From an uncultured Pelagibacteraceae bacterium (GTDB taxonomy: Bacteria > Pseudomonadota > Alphaproteobacteria > Pelagibacterales > Pelagibacteraceae): DNA of 38,785 bases. The notes below the pieces were generated by a model. That model saw only the letters and a list, made by a program, of their open reading frames with translations. It had not been told where the DNA came from and did not search any database. Shown here one piece after another: positions 26,010 through 36,500 of the stretch. Both the position numbers and the translations under genes were made by a program. The stretch spans positions 1-38,785 of the forward strand of contig CACDSN010000014.1 of the NCBI GenBank assembly GCA_902555465.1, written 5' to 3'. Positions within the stretch are counted from its first letter, which is position 1. Each line of letters opens with the position of its first letter.

Positions 26010-27711
26010 ATTTTTTATTTTTATGTCTTATAATTTTGAATTTTAATTCTTTTTGTTTTAGCTCACTAATTAGATTTGTAAAGTTTTTCAAATCATTTAT
26101 TATTAAATTAAATCTAAAGTTTATTGTATTTTTTGTTTTTTCAACCATTTCTACACTTGAGATGTTCATTTTGTTTTGGCCTATCAAACTTGTAACATCA
26201 CCTAGCTGACCAGGTTTATCAGGTAACGATAACCATAGAGTGGTATTATATTGTTTTGTTTTTTGGGGTTTTTTATTTTCTCTATATTGCCAATATCTCC
26301 TAATAGCCGCTCTTGCCTTTCCAGTTTTTGTGGTGCTAATCCAATGTAAAGACGGAGAAACTTTTTTAGATGTTATAATTTTAACTACATCGCCGTTTCT
26401 TAACACTGATTGAATTGGGCTATCTTTACCGTTTATTTCACATCCAATTGCTGTATCTCCAACCTGTGTATGAACTGCATATGCAAAATCTATTGGGGTA
26501 GCATCTTTTGGTAATTTTATAACCGATCCTTTTGGAGTGAAGCAAAATACATTATCTTGAAACATTTGTAGTTTTGTATATTCATAAAAATCCTCAGGAT
26601 TTTCATTTTTATCTAATATTTCAACTAAATCAGCCAACCAGTCATACTCCTTCCAGGTTAAAGAGTTTATTTTTTCAGATGATTTATATTGCCAATGAGA
26701 TGCAATACCTCTTTGAGCAAATTCGTGCATTGACATTGTTCTTAATTGGATTTCGATAGGTCTTTTATTTGGCCCTATTATTGACGTATGAATTGATTGA
26801 TAATTATTTATTTTCGGTGATGAAATATAATCTTTAAACCTACCTGGTATACAATTATAATTAGAATGAAATATACCAAGTGCTTTATAGCAATCTTCAA
26901 TGCTACTAAGTATAATTCTAAAACCCATTATATCTGTTATTTGTTCTAAGGACGTACGTTTTTTTTGAATTTTTCTCCAAATAGAAAAGGTAGTCTTCTC
27001 TCTTCCAAAAATTTTACTTTCTAGGTTATTTTTAATTAAAAGTTTTTGAAAATCTTCTGATAAATTTTTAAAGTTTAGCAAATTATTTTCTTTTATTTCA
27101 TTAAGTCTATCCTTAATCATTTTTTTTGCTTTAAAATTAAGAACTCCAAATGATAGATCTTCCAGTTCATCTCTAATTCTATTCATGCCCATTCTATCTG
27201 CTAGTGGTGCATAAATTTCCATAGTTTCTTTTGCTATTCGTTCCTTTTTATCAAAATTACTTATTGCATCGATAGTCCTCATATTATGAAGTCTATCTGC
27301 AAGCTTAACAAGTAAAACTCTTATATCTTTTGATGTAGCTAAAATTAATTTTCGAAAATTTTCAGCTTTTGTTGAAGTGTTTGCTTGGTTTTCAAGAACA
27401 CTAATTTTAGTTACCCCATCGACCAAATCTGCAACTTCTGTACCAAACTCTTCTACAATTGTATTATAAGTAGCATGAGTATCTTCAATTGTATCATGAA
27501 GCAATCCAGTGGCAATTGTTGCGCTATCAAGCTTTAATTCTGTCAGAATATCAGCTACAGCAACTGGGTGAATAACATATGGGTCACCTGATTGTCTTTT
27601 TTGATCAGCGTGAGCTTTTACAGCAAATTCATAAGCCTTTGTTAAAGTTTTTGGGTTTAAAAATTTGTTATAAACTTTTACTTTATTTATTAAATCATCT
27701 GATTTTAACAT
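25966..27711 (-). CDS. bifunctional (p)ppGpp synthetase/hydrolase, shortened
   Basis: RelA/SpoT-homologue controlling the stringent response. 581 residues against about 700-750 usually. The HD hydrolase (about 25-150) has H34ADQKRQSG, His48, LLHDTIEDT (72-73) and VKLADRLHNMRT (Asp138). The synthetase (about 235-345) has REKTTFSIWRKIQKK, DIMGFRII, NNYQSIHTSI and IEIQLRTMSMHEFAQ. TGS covers about 386-450. ACT covers about 488-565. Only about 40 residues join TGS to ACT, so the helical and zinc-finger (conserved-cysteine) regions are missing. Both catalytic sites look intact. rpoZ, usually just upstream in alphaproteobacteria, is absent. Confidence 0.94.
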   Translation of the reverse strand: MLKSDDLINKVKVYNKFLNPKTLTKAYEFAVKAHADQKRQSGDPYVIHPVAVADILTELKLDSATIATGLLHDTIEDTHATYNTIVEEFGTEVADLVDGVTKISVLENQANTSTKAENFRKLILATSKDIRVLLVKLADRLHNMRTIDAISNFDKKERIAKETMEIYAPLADRMGMNRIRDELEDLSFGVLNFKAKKMIKDRLNEIKENNLLNFKNLSEDFQKLLIKNNLESKIFGREKTTFSIWRKIQKKRTSLEQITDIMGFRIILSSIEDCYKALGIFHSNYNCIPGRFKDYISSPKINNYQSIHTSIIGPNKRPIEIQLRTMSMHEFAQRGIASHWQYKSSEKINSLTWKEYDWLADLVEILDKNENPEDFYEYTKLQMFQDNVFCFTPKGSVIKLPKDATPIDFAYAVHTQVGDTAIGCEINGKDSPIQSVLRNGDVVKIITSKKVSPSLHWISTTKTGKARAAIRRYWQYRENKKPQKTKQYNTTLWLSLPDKPGQLGDVTSLIGQNKMNISSVEMVEKTKNTINFRFNLIINDLKNFTNLISELKQKELKFKIIRHKNKKYAFFKRLFSGFKKN

Positions 27712-27732
27712 TGATGCATTATATCATTAAAT

Positions 27733-28260
27733 TTATACAATTCTAATGTCAGAAAAGCCTCTGTTGCTTAATTGATTGATTATACTGCTAATATTTGCTT
27801 TTGTTTTAGGATGTATCCACGTTTTATTTACTTCAAAAAGTGGGAAAATTACAAAATTTCTGTTATTCATTCTGGGGTGCGGTACTTCAATTAAATTATT
27901 ATTTATACGTTTTTTTGCAATCAAGCCTTTAAAATCAATAATATCAATATCACATACTCTAGGATAATTTCTTAAAGCTTTTTTCCTTCCAATTTTTTTT
28001 TCAATATTTTTAATTGTAAGAAAAAGATCAATTAAGGATAAATTTGTATTGATTTTAATAATTATATTTAAAAATTTAGGAAATCTTTTATTTGGCCAAG
28101 ATGGAGTTTCATAAAAACTCGAGCTTTCTTCAATATGTACATTATTTTTTATTAATAAATTTTTCGCTGTCTCAATATTAGATAATTTATTACCTAAATT
28201 TGATCCAATTCCTAAATAAGTAGATTTAGCTTGTTTTTCTAAAATATCTTGCTTTATCAC
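27733..28260 (-). CDS. folK: 2-amino-4-hydroxy-6-hydroxymethyldihydropteridine pyrophosphokinase
   Basis: HPPK of folate synthesis. [16 protein letters not shown] is the N-terminal core, SSFYETPSW and FLNIIIKI follow, and [13 protein letters not shown] holds the Mg-binding aspartates, then [19 protein letters not shown]. Start choice: an ATG at 28326 would overlap smpB by 101 bases and add a 22-residue N-terminus unlike the family, so I prefer the in-frame GTG at 28258-28260 (175 residues, 35-base overlap). Uncertain start, certain function. Confidence 0.88.
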   Translation of the reverse strand: MIKQDILEKQAKSTYLGIGSNLGNKLSNIETAKNLLIKNNVHIEESSSFYETPSWPNKRFPKFLNIIIKINTNLSLIDLFLTIKNIEKKIGRKKALRNYPRVCDIDIIDFKGLIAKKRINNNLIEVPHPRMNNRNFVIFPLFEVNKTWIHPKTKANISSIINQLSNRGFSDIRIV

Positions 28261-28696
28261 GATTCCAATCTCTTGTTTTTTTTGTCTGACGTTTGTCAAA
28301 GTTTTTTTTACCCTTTCCAACTGCAATTTCTATTTTTGCCTTACCTTTTTTAAAATACATTTTCGTAGGTATCAATGTAAGACCTTCTTGATTCATTTTA
28401 CCTATTAGTTTACCAATCTCCCTTTTATTTAATAATAATTTTCTTTCAGCATATGGATTATGATTAATATAACTTGCTTCCTTATAAACAGGTATGTGTG
28501 AATTTATTAAATATATTTCACCATTTTTTTCAATACCATACGAATCTGCAATACTAACTTTACCATTTCTTACTGATTTAATTTCTGAACCTCTAAGAAC
28601 AAGTCCAGCTTCAAAAAAATCAATCAAAAAGTAATTGAAGCTTGCTTTTCTATTCAAACAAATAGTTTTTAAACCATTGTTTTTTTTTATATTCAT
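28226..28696 (-). CDS. smpB: SsrA-binding protein SmpB
   Basis: Partner of tmRNA in ribosome rescue. 156 residues. The OB-fold core [23 protein letters not shown] and the segment [23 protein letters not shown] are typical, and the C-terminal tail [18 protein letters not shown] enters the mRNA channel. Three bases after dapA; the tail overlaps folK. No ssrA gene was seen in this window. Confidence 0.96.
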   Translation of the reverse strand: MNIKKNNGLKTICLNRKASFNYFLIDFFEAGLVLRGSEIKSVRNGKVSIADSYGIEKNGEIYLINSHIPVYKEASYINHNPYAERKLLLNKREIGKLIGKMNQEGLTLIPTKMYFKKGKAKIEIAVGKGKKNFDKRQTKKTRDWNRDKARYFRKTS

Positions 28697-28699
28697 TAA

Positions 28700-29581
28700 T
28701 CAAATAAGTTGAGCTTTTTTTGATATATCTTCTAAAATTTTTTTTGTTTCATTCGTGCAAGTAACTAACGGTAATCTAACAGTATCATCGCATAGTCCTA
28801 TTAATTTAGCAACATATTTAACCGGCGACGGATTGCTTTCTATAAATAAATTTTTATGGAGTGGTTGAAGTATTTCATCCAGTCTTTCTGCTTCTTTAAA
28901 CTCATTTGGATTTTTTGATTTAGAAAATTTTTGAAAATCAGAACACATTTTTGGTGCTATATTAGCAGTGACACTTATAGTTCCAACTCCACCTCTTTTA
29001 TTAAATTCAAATGCGTTATCATCGTTACCAGTTAATTGAATAAACTCTTCTCCCATTTTTATTTTTTGTTGATCTACTCTATTTAGATCTCCAGTTGCAT
29101 CTTTAACTCCAACTATATTTTTCAACTCAAAAAGTCTTGCCATAGTATCAACTGACATATCAATTACTGATCTAGAGGGAATATTGTAAATAATAATCGG
29201 AATACCGCAACTATCGTTTATCGCTTTGTAGTGTTGATAAAGACCTTCTTGAGTTGGCTTGTTATAATAAGGAGTTACCACTAGGGCACCATCTGCTCCT
29301 GCCTTTTCAGCGTGCCTAGTTAATGAAATTGCCTCTTCTGTAGAGTTAGATCCAGTACCTGCAATTACAGGTATTCTGCCATTTGACTCTTTAATACATA
29401 ATTCTATTAACTTTTGGTGTTCATCGTGGGACAAGGTTGGAGACTCACCTGTTGTGCCTACAGGCACAAGACCGTTAGTACCATTTTCAAGATGAAAATT
29501 GATTATTTTAATATATTTTTCTTCATCCACTTTATTATTTATGAATGGAGTTATTAATGCAACATTTGAACCTTTAAACAT
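28700..29581 (-). CDS. dapA: 4-hydroxy-tetrahydrodipicolinate synthase
   Basis: First committed step of lysine and diaminopimelate synthesis, from pyruvate and aspartate semialdehyde, which is also the substrate of hom in this window. 293 residues, TIM barrel. LVPVGTTGESPTLSHDEH (38-55), YYNKPTQEGLY and the Schiff-base Lys160 in GVKDATGD with Tyr132 are present. First gene of the dapA-smpB-folK-rsh... run. AAGGA lies three bases before ATG. Confidence 0.96.
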   Translation of the reverse strand: MFKGSNVALITPFINNKVDEEKYIKIINFHLENGTNGLVPVGTTGESPTLSHDEHQKLIELCIKESNGRIPVIAGTGSNSTEEAISLTRHAEKAGADGALVVTPYYNKPTQEGLYQHYKAINDSCGIPIIIYNIPSRSVIDMSVDTMARLFELKNIVGVKDATGDLNRVDQQKIKMGEEFIQLTGNDDNAFEFNKRGGVGTISVTANIAPKMCSDFQKFSKSKNPNEFKEAERLDEILQPLHKNLFIESNPSPVKYVAKLIGLCDDTVRLPLVTCTNETKKILEDISKKAQLI

Positions 29582-29594
29582 AATTCCTTATAAC
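29566..29594 (+). promoter_or_regulatory. candidate promoter of the lytic transglycosylase
   Basis: TTGAAC (29566-29571), a 17-base spacer and TATAAC (29589-29594), predicting a start near 29601. That position lies between the TTG at 29600 and the ATG at 29621 and supports the ATG as the real start. Part of the -35 lies inside dapA. Confidence 0.45.
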
Positions 29595-29609
29595 ATAAAT
29601 TGCAGATTC

Positions 29610-29615
29610 ATTATA
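29610..29615 (-). promoter_or_regulatory. candidate -10 element of the dapA run
   Basis: On the minus strand a perfect TATAAT, with the predicted start near 29603 and a leader of about 22 bases to the dapA ATG. No good -35 is visible; the nearest is TTAATA at 18 bases. The element overlaps the transcribed leader of the divergent transglycosylase. Confidence 0.35.
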
Positions 29616-29620
29616 AATTT

Positions 29621-31834
29621 ATGAACCTTAAAATATTAAAATTAATATTAATTAATCTCGTAGTTGTAAACTACTTTAATTATGTTTTGGCTTCAGAGTT
29701 AATTATTCCAAAAAATAAACCTCAAATAGAAAAGTATGATATTCAGTTAAACGAAGTTAATTTTCTATTACCGAAAAAAAAGCCAATTATTTCTAATATT
29801 AAAGAGACAAAAATTGAAGAAAAAGTCATTGATAAGGTAGAGAAAAAGGTTGCTGGTGTATTATTGCCATTACCAAAACCTGTAATAGTCACTAAGATTA
29901 AACCTCCAAAAAAATCAAAATTTTATTCTGAAAAAGATGTAATTAGAGCAAAAAGAGCAATTAAGTTGATGGAGCAGTCTAAATGGTATGACGCTTTAAA
30001 GGAGGCCTGGAAAGCTAAAGACAAATCAATTTATAACTTTATACAGTGGAAACACTTATTAACAACTGGAAATAAAGCAACATATAATGAATATAGCAAT
30101 TTTATAAAAAAAAATTCAAACTATCCCAGGATAAGCAGAATTAAATATTTAGCTGAACATAAATTAGCATCAGATAAAGTTTCAAATAATCAAATAATTA
30201 ATTTGTTTACTAAAAATGAACCTTTAAGCGGCTATGGAAAAATGATGCTTGGTGAAAGTCTAATTAAATCTGGACAAATAGAAAAAGGAGTTTCATTAAT
30301 TAAATCTGGATGGATCACAGCAGATTTAACCAAAACAGATTTAAAACATTTTAGAAAACGTTTTAAAAAATACCTAAATGCTGATGACTATATTAAAAGG
30401 GCTGACCATCTCGCATGGGAAGGAAAAAGCTGGGATTTAAGAAGAATGTTAAGATATTTGCCTAAGGATGAGGAACTTTTATATACAGCTAGACAATTAT
30501 TGATGAGTAAATCCTATGGTGTTGATCAAGCAATAAGTAAAGTGCCAAACAAATATAAAAACGATGCAGGATTAAACTACGATAGATTAAAATGGAGAAG
30601 AAAGAGAGGTAGAGTAGATAGTTCGGTTGAAATTTTAACTACAATTAAAAATACTAAAAAATATCTTGTTAGACCTGATAAATGGTGGAAAGAACGAGAA
30701 ATAATTTCAAGATCTCTTATTTACAAAAAGAAATATGAATTAGCTTACAAAATTTCTAGCAAACATGCTTTAACAGAGGGATCAGAATATGCTGAGGCTG
30801 AATGGATGAGTGGTTGGATAGCGCTAAGTTTTTTAAACGATCCAGTACTAGCAAAAGATCATTTTTTAAATTTTAATAATAATGTCTCATATCCAATTAG
30901 TTTATCAAGAGGGGCTTATTGGTTAGGCAAGACATATGAAAAACTAGGCAATAAAGAAAAATCAGACGAGTGGTTTAAAGAAGGCTCTAAATATTTAACA
31001 ACTTATTATGGTCAATTATCTCACATGAAAATTTATCCAAATAAATTATTTGAACTAGAAAATTTAATCGAAGTAGATAAAAATACTATAGAAAAATTTA
31101 ATTCAAATGAATTAGTTAAGATTATTTATTTACTTGATGAATTGGATAAAGACAAACATACCAAGCATATTTTGAGACATGTTGCTTTGGATAATGTTAA
31201 TGAAGGAACAGAAGTACTTGCTGCTAAGTTAGCTACAGAAATTGGTAGATATGATTTTGCAATTCAGGTGTCAAAAATTGCATCTTATGAACATAGATTT
31301 CATAATAAATATAATTATCCAATTATAAGTACACCAAAATATATTAACGGTAGAAAAATTCCTGAAACTGCATTTATTTTATCTATTATAAGACAAGAAA
31401 GTGAGTTTGATCTCAGTGCTAATAGTTGGGCAGGCGCAAAAGGTTTGATGCAATTAATGCCTTACACTGCAAAAGTTGTTGCTAAACAAGCCAAGCTTCC
31501 ATATTCAAAATCTAGATTAACTACTGATCCAGAGTATAATATTAATCTTGGCTCGCATTATATAGCTGGATTAATTTTAGAATATGATGGTGCCTACCCT
31601 TTTGCAATAGCCGCATATAATGCTGGTCCCAAAAGAGTCAGGTATTGGAAAAAAATAAACAAAAATCCCCAAAAAAATCAAATTGATTACGTGGATTGGA
31701 TTGAACTTATAAGATTTGAAGAAACTAGAAATTATGTACAAAGAGTTTTAGAAAACTATAATGTTTATCGTTATATTTTAGAGCAAAAACCAATTAAACT
31801 TAAAGATTTCTTTAAAAACGACCCTTTATATTAA
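29621..31834 (+). CDS. slt: soluble lytic murein transglycosylase
   Basis: Exported enzyme that cleaves peptidoglycan glycan strands with formation of 1,6-anhydro ends. 737 residues from ATG 29621, which starts a clean signal peptide (MNLKILKLILINLVVVNYFNYVLA, cleavage after Ala24). A longer TTG start at 29600 would add seven residues before the signal. The long helical middle (about 100-560) looks like the TPR-like superhelical U/L region; the SLT domain is C-terminal with catalytic Glu593 in RQESEFD, then GAKGLMQLMPYTA and AYNAGPKRVRYW. A proline/lysine-rich linker with repeated LPKKKP-like motifs follows the signal (about 30-90). Divergent from dapA. Confidence 0.9.
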   Translation: MNLKILKLILINLVVVNYFNYVLASELIIPKNKPQIEKYDIQLNEVNFLLPKKKPIISNIKETKIEEKVIDKVEKKVAGVLLPLPKPVIVTKIKPPKKSKFYSEKDVIRAKRAIKLMEQSKWYDALKEAWKAKDKSIYNFIQWKHLLTTGNKATYNEYSNFIKKNSNYPRISRIKYLAEHKLASDKVSNNQIINLFTKNEPLSGYGKMMLGESLIKSGQIEKGVSLIKSGWITADLTKTDLKHFRKRFKKYLNADDYIKRADHLAWEGKSWDLRRMLRYLPKDEELLYTARQLLMSKSYGVDQAISKVPNKYKNDAGLNYDRLKWRRKRGRVDSSVEILTTIKNTKKYLVRPDKWWKEREIISRSLIYKKKYELAYKISSKHALTEGSEYAEAEWMSGWIALSFLNDPVLAKDHFLNFNNNVSYPISLSRGAYWLGKTYEKLGNKEKSDEWFKEGSKYLTTYYGQLSHMKIYPNKLFELENLIEVDKNTIEKFNSNELVKIIYLLDELDKDKHTKHILRHVALDNVNEGTEVLAAKLATEIGRYDFAIQVSKIASYEHRFHNKYNYPIISTPKYINGRKIPETAFILSIIRQESEFDLSANSWAGAKGLMQLMPYTAKVVAKQAKLPYSKSRLTTDPEYNINLGSHYIAGLILEYDGAYPFAIAAYNAGPKRVRYWKKINKNPQKNQIDYVDWIELIRFEETRNYVQRVLENYNVYRYILEQKPIKLKDFFKNDPLY

Positions 31835-31929
31835 TGGCGGAAGGAGAGGGATTCGAACCCTCGGTACGCCTTTTCAAACGTACGGCGGTTTAGCAAACCG
31901 CTGGTTTAAACCAACTCACCCATCCTTCC
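31835..31929 (-). tRNA. tRNA-Ser (anticodon GCU)
   Basis: Complete class II tRNA with a long variable arm. Acceptor strands GGAAGGA and TCCTTCC pair perfectly, followed by discriminator G and an encoded CCA (31835-31837). The anticodon stem-loop is GCGGT-TTGCTAA-ACCGC with anticodon GCT, reading AGC/AGU serine codons. The variable arm GTACG...CGTAC and the T arm GAGGG-TTCGAAT-CCCTC are well formed. Its CCA end touches the slt stop (31834) from the opposite strand. Confidence 0.97.
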
Positions 31930-31955
31930 TTATAAGTAGTGTGTAACTTGAAATC

Positions 31956-31969
31956 ATTGAATATTCAAT
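31956..31969. repeat. 14-base palindrome between tRNA-Ser and soxB
   Basis: ATTGAATATTCAAT, a perfect inverted repeat 26 bases before the soxB start and 26 bases before the tRNA 5' end. It lies in the 66-base spacer shared by the tRNA and soxBDAG, where a regulator of the sox operon could bind. A TTGAAA at 31948-31953 is a possible soxB -35, with only a weak -10 (TTTATC). Chance occurrence in AT-rich DNA is quite possible. Confidence 0.3.
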
Positions 31970-31995
31970 ATTTATCAAGTAATTATGAGCAAAAT

Positions 31996-33249
31996 ATGAA
32001 AAATAATTATTCAATATTTTCACTATTAAAGAATTCTCTATCTTACCATGAAAATTGGAAACAAGCATGGCGAGATCCAGAACCTAAAAAAGAATATGAT
32101 GCTGTTATTGTTGGAGGTGGTGGTCATGGATTAGCTACTGCTTTTTACTTAGCAAAAAAACACAATATGAAAAATATTGCTGTTGTTGAAAAAGGTTGGA
32201 TCGGTGGTGGAAATACTGGTCGTAATACAACTATTATAAGATCAAATTATCTTTGGGATGCTAGCGCAGGATTATATGATCATGCACTAAAATTATGGGA
32301 AAATTTATCACAAGAAATTAATTATAATGTAATGTTTAGTCAAAGAGGAGTTATGAATCTTGCTCATAACCTTCAAGATGTTAGAGACTTAAAAAGAAGG
32401 ACACACGCAAATAGATTAAATGGAATTGATGCAGTGTGGCTAACAGCTGAAGAAGTTAAAAAATTTTGTCCTATTATAAATACATCTCCAGATATTAGAT
32501 ATCCTGTTTTAGGTGGAACACTTCAACGAAGAGCTGGAACAGCAAGACACGATGCTGTTGCTTGGGGATATGCTAGAGGTGCAGATGCAATGGGAGTAGA
32601 TATAATACAAAATTGTGAGGTAAAAGGAATAAAAAGAAACAGAGATACTGTTGATGGTATAGAAACAAATAAAGGATTTATTAAAACAAAAAAAATCGGT
32701 GTTGTTGCAGCTGGACATTCAAGTGTAATAGCAAACATGGCTGGTATTAGGTTGCCTCTTGAAAGTAAACCGCTACAGGCATTAGTTTCTGAACCTGTAA
32801 AACCAATTATAGATACAGTTATAATGTCTAATGCGGTTCATGCCTATGTAAGTCAATCAGATAAGGGAGAGTTAGTCATTGGTGCAGGTACAGATGCATA
32901 TGTTTCTTATACTCAAAGAGGTAGTCACGATATTGTAGAGGGAACACTAAAAGCAATTTTAGAACTTTATCCAATATTTAGTAGAATGAAAATGTTGAGA
33001 CAATGGGGTGGAATTGTTGATATTTGTCCAGACGCAAGTCCAATAATTAGTAAGACTAATATTAAAGGTTTATATTTTAATTGTGGTTGGGGTACAGGAG
33101 GATTTAAAGCAACTCCAGGCTCTGGAGACTTATTCGCACACACAATAGCAAATGATGAGCCTCACAAATTGAATTCTGCATTCAACTTAAATAGATTTGT
33201 AAGTGGTGATCTTGTAGATGAACACGGCGCAGCAGCTGTAGCACACTAA
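31996..33249 (+). CDS. soxB: sarcosine oxidase beta subunit
   Basis: FAD/FMN-binding subunit of heterotetrameric sarcosine oxidase, which oxidises sarcosine to glycine, H2O2 and a folate-bound one-carbon unit. 417 residues from ATG 31996 ([30 protein letters not shown], exactly the family N-terminus); a GTG at 31939 would add 19 unlike residues. FAD motif [19 protein letters not shown] (35-53). His185 in [13 protein letters not shown] is the family's covalent FMN-histidine region. C-terminal [20 protein letters not shown] completes the FAD site. First gene of soxBDAG; stop overlaps soxD start by one base. Confidence 0.95.
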   Translation: MKNNYSIFSLLKNSLSYHENWKQAWRDPEPKKEYDAVIVGGGGHGLATAFYLAKKHNMKNIAVVEKGWIGGGNTGRNTTIIRSNYLWDASAGLYDHALKLWENLSQEINYNVMFSQRGVMNLAHNLQDVRDLKRRTHANRLNGIDAVWLTAEEVKKFCPIINTSPDIRYPVLGGTLQRRAGTARHDAVAWGYARGADAMGVDIIQNCEVKGIKRNRDTVDGIETNKGFIKTKKIGVVAAGHSSVIANMAGIRLPLESKPLQALVSEPVKPIIDTVIMSNAVHAYVSQSDKGELVIGAGTDAYVSYTQRGSHDIVEGTLKAILELYPIFSRMKMLRQWGGIVDICPDASPIISKTNIKGLYFNCGWGTGGFKATPGSGDLFAHTIANDEPHKLNSAFNLNRFVSGDLVDEHGAAAVAH

Positions 33250-33524
33250 TGTTTATTATTAATTGTCCATTTTGTGGTGAAAGAGATCAAAGCGAATTTT
33301 CTGCTGGTGGAGAAGCACATATAGTCAGGCCTAAACAACCAACTGAACTAACTGATGATGAATGGGCAGATTTTTTATTTATGAGAAAAAATATTAAAGG
33401 TATTCAATTTGAAAGATGGAACCATAGTCATGGCTGTAGAAAATGGTTTAATGTAATCAGAGATACATCAAATGATAAAATTCATGCAGTATATAAAATG
33501 GGAGAAAAACCTCCCTCAAATTGA
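33249..33524 (+). CDS. soxD: sarcosine oxidase delta subunit
   Basis: 91-residue zinc-binding subunit. CPFCGERDQSEF (7-18) and GEAHIVRP, then WNHSHGCRKWFNVIRDT with the last zinc cysteine, are the family signature (three cysteines plus histidine). Starts within the soxB stop (TAATG) and ends three bases before soxA. The family's small size and motif leave little doubt. Confidence 0.95.
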   Translation: MFIINCPFCGERDQSEFSAGGEAHIVRPKQPTELTDDEWADFLFMRKNIKGIQFERWNHSHGCRKWFNVIRDTSNDKIHAVYKMGEKPPSN

Positions 33525-33527
33525 TTT

Positions 33528-36500
33528 ATGTCAGAAAATTTTAGATCAACAGAAACAAAGTTCTTAGATAAAACCAACAGAATATCTTTTAAATATAATG
33601 GTAAAAAATATTATGGCTATAAAGGTGATACATTAGCTTCTGCTCTTTTATCTAATGGAGTCCACTTAATTGGAAGAAGTTTTAAATATCATCGTCCACG
33701 AGGAATAATGACCTGTGGATCAGAAGAACCTAATGCAATAGTACAAATAGGTGGAAATGGATCTTTTACTGAACCTAATGTAAGAGCAACTGAACAGGAA
33801 ATATATGAAGGTTTAGAGGCATCAAGTCAAAATTGTTGGCCAAGTGTTGAGTTTGATGTTGGAGGTATCAATAATTTTATTTCTCCAGTTATTCCAGCTG
33901 GATTTTATTATAAAACGTTTATGTGGCCCAAAAAGCTTTGGTATAGTTTGTATGAACCAGCGATAAGATTGTCTGCAGGCTTAGGTAAATCCCCCACTCA
34001 ACCTGATCCAGAATTATATGATCATAAACATTTACATTGTGATGTTTTGGTTGTTGGTGGTGGTATATCAGGAATAATAGCAGCAAGTATATCTGCAGAT
34101 AATGGAAATAATACTGTATTGATTGATGATAAAAATTCTCTCGGTGGATCAACAGTTTACCAAAATGATGAAAACTTTAAAATTAATGATGAAATATCTT
34201 CTTCTTGGTTAGATAAAAAAATTGAAGAATTAAAAAATAAACATAATTTAACAATCAAAAACAGAACAAGTGTAGCAGCTTATCATGGCTATAATTACTT
34301 ATTAGCAAGAGAAAATTTTGCTGATCACAAACCTTTAGATGAAAGATTAAATAAATTAAGACAAAGATTATGGAAAATAAGAGCTAAAAAAGTAATTCTT
34401 GCAACAGGTGCTATTGAGAGACCTTTGATATTTAATAATAATGATAGACCTGGAGTTATGTTAGCTAGTTCAGTCAAAAAATATATTGATTTTTTTGGTG
34501 TTAGATGTGGAGACAAAAATATTATTTTTACAAATAATGACACTGCTTATGAAACAGCGATTTCTTTAAATAAAAAAGGTATAGAAGTTACTGTTATAGA
34601 TATAAGAAAAAATTCCTCATCCGCTTTAGTAAAAACCACACAAGATGCAGGTATAAAAATTTATTGGAACCACACTATAGTAAACACAAGCGGCTATCGA
34701 AGAATTAAATCTATTGAAATAATGGAAATGTCTGAGGATGGTACTAATGTAGTTGGAAAAAAAACAAGTTTAATATGTGATAATTTATCAATAAGCGGTG
34801 GCTGGACACCTATGGTACATTTATTTACTCAATCAGGAGGAAAGCTTAGATTTAGAGATGCAGACCAAGTTTTTTTACCAAATACTGCAATGTCAGATCA
34901 AATTAGCATAGGTTCATGCAACGGTGATTTCGAACTTGATGATATTATTAAAAATACGATATCAGAGTGTAAAAATTTTTTATCAGCATCAGTAATAGAT
35001 TATGATTTATTAAAAGTTAGTTGCCCCAAACAAAATGAGAGTAAAATTATATGGTTATTACCTAACGATAAACCATTAGGAAAAACAAAACCTTTTTTAG
35101 ATTTTCAAAACGACTCTACAGCAAAGGATATAAAACTTGCAATGAGAGAAGGATTTAAATCTATAGAACATGTCAAAAGATATACGACAACTGGTATGGG
35201 TACTGATCAAGGTAAGCTTGCAAATATGCATGCTCTTGGAATTATCTCTGAAACCGCGGGTGTTAAAATGGGAAGTTTAGGGACAACTACTTTTAGACCT
35301 CCATATACACCATTAACTTTTGGAACAATTGTAGGAAGAAACGTTGGAACTTTTTTTGATATAACTAGAAAAACTCCTATGCATGATTGGCATAAAGATC
35401 ATAAAGCGGAATTTGAAAATGTAGGACAGTGGAAAAGAGCCTGGTACTATCCAAAAAAAATAGAGAGTATGCATCAAGCAGTTCAACGAGAGAGTAAGGC
35501 AGCTAGAGAAAGTGCAGGAATATTGGATGCTTCTACTCTTGGTAAAATTGATATTAAGGGAACAGATGCATCGGAATTTTTAAATAGAGTTTATACAAAT
35601 GCTTGGTCAAAATTAGGTATTGGTAAGTGCAGGTATGGCCTAATGTTAAATGAAGATGGCATGGTTTATGATGACGGTGTAACCACAAGATTGAGTGAAA
35701 ATCACTATTTAATGACAACTACTACAGGTGGAGCAGCAAATGTTCTTTCAAAATTAGAAGATTATTTGCAAACAGAGTGGCCAGAATTAGATGTTTGGCT
35801 AACATCTGTAACCGATCATTATGCTACCGCAAGTGTATGTGGACCTAATTCAAAAAATATTTTGAAAAAACTATTTCCAAACATTGAATTCAATGATGAA
35901 AATTTTCCACATATGTCTTTTAAAAATGCTGAATTAGATGGAATAAATTGCAGAATAATGAGGATAAGTTTTACTGGGGAACACAGCTATGAAATAAATA
36001 TTGAATCCAAATATGGAAAATCATTATGGGAAAAATGTATGGATGCAGGAAAAAAGTTTAACATTACACCATACGGTACAGAAACAATGCACTTATTAAG
36101 AGCTGAAAAAGGTTTTATAATTGTAGGTCAAGATACAGACGGTACTATGACTCCTAGTGATCTTCAAATGGACTGGATAGTAAGTAAAAAGAAATATGAT
36201 TTTATTGGAAAACGATCTTTATACAGAAGTGATACTATGCGAGAAGACAGAAAACAATTGGTAGGATTATTAACCGATAATCCAAGCGAGATATTGGAGG
36301 AAGGCGCTCAAATAGTACAAGATGAAAAAAAACAACCAATAGAGATGCTTGGACATGTAACATCAAGTTACTTTAGTCCAAATTTAAATAAATCAATCGC
36401 TTTAGCTGTTGTTAAAAACGGTAAAAATCTTAAAGGTCAAAAACTTCTTGTACCAATGAAAGATAAAACCATAAACGTTACTGTTTCCGATTTTATATTT

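Noticed and set aside
28261..28326. Longer folK start at ATG 28326.
   Set aside because: It would overlap smpB by 101 bases and add residues unlike the HPPK family; GTG at 28260 fits better.
31835..31929. tRNA-Ser as an integration site for a genomic island carrying soxBDAG.
   Set aside because: The tRNA 3' end faces slt, not sox, and there is no integrase or repeat of the tRNA end in the window.
31939..31995. GTG start at 31939 for soxB.
   Set aside because: The extra residues do not resemble SoxB; the ATG at 31996 begins the known family N-terminus.
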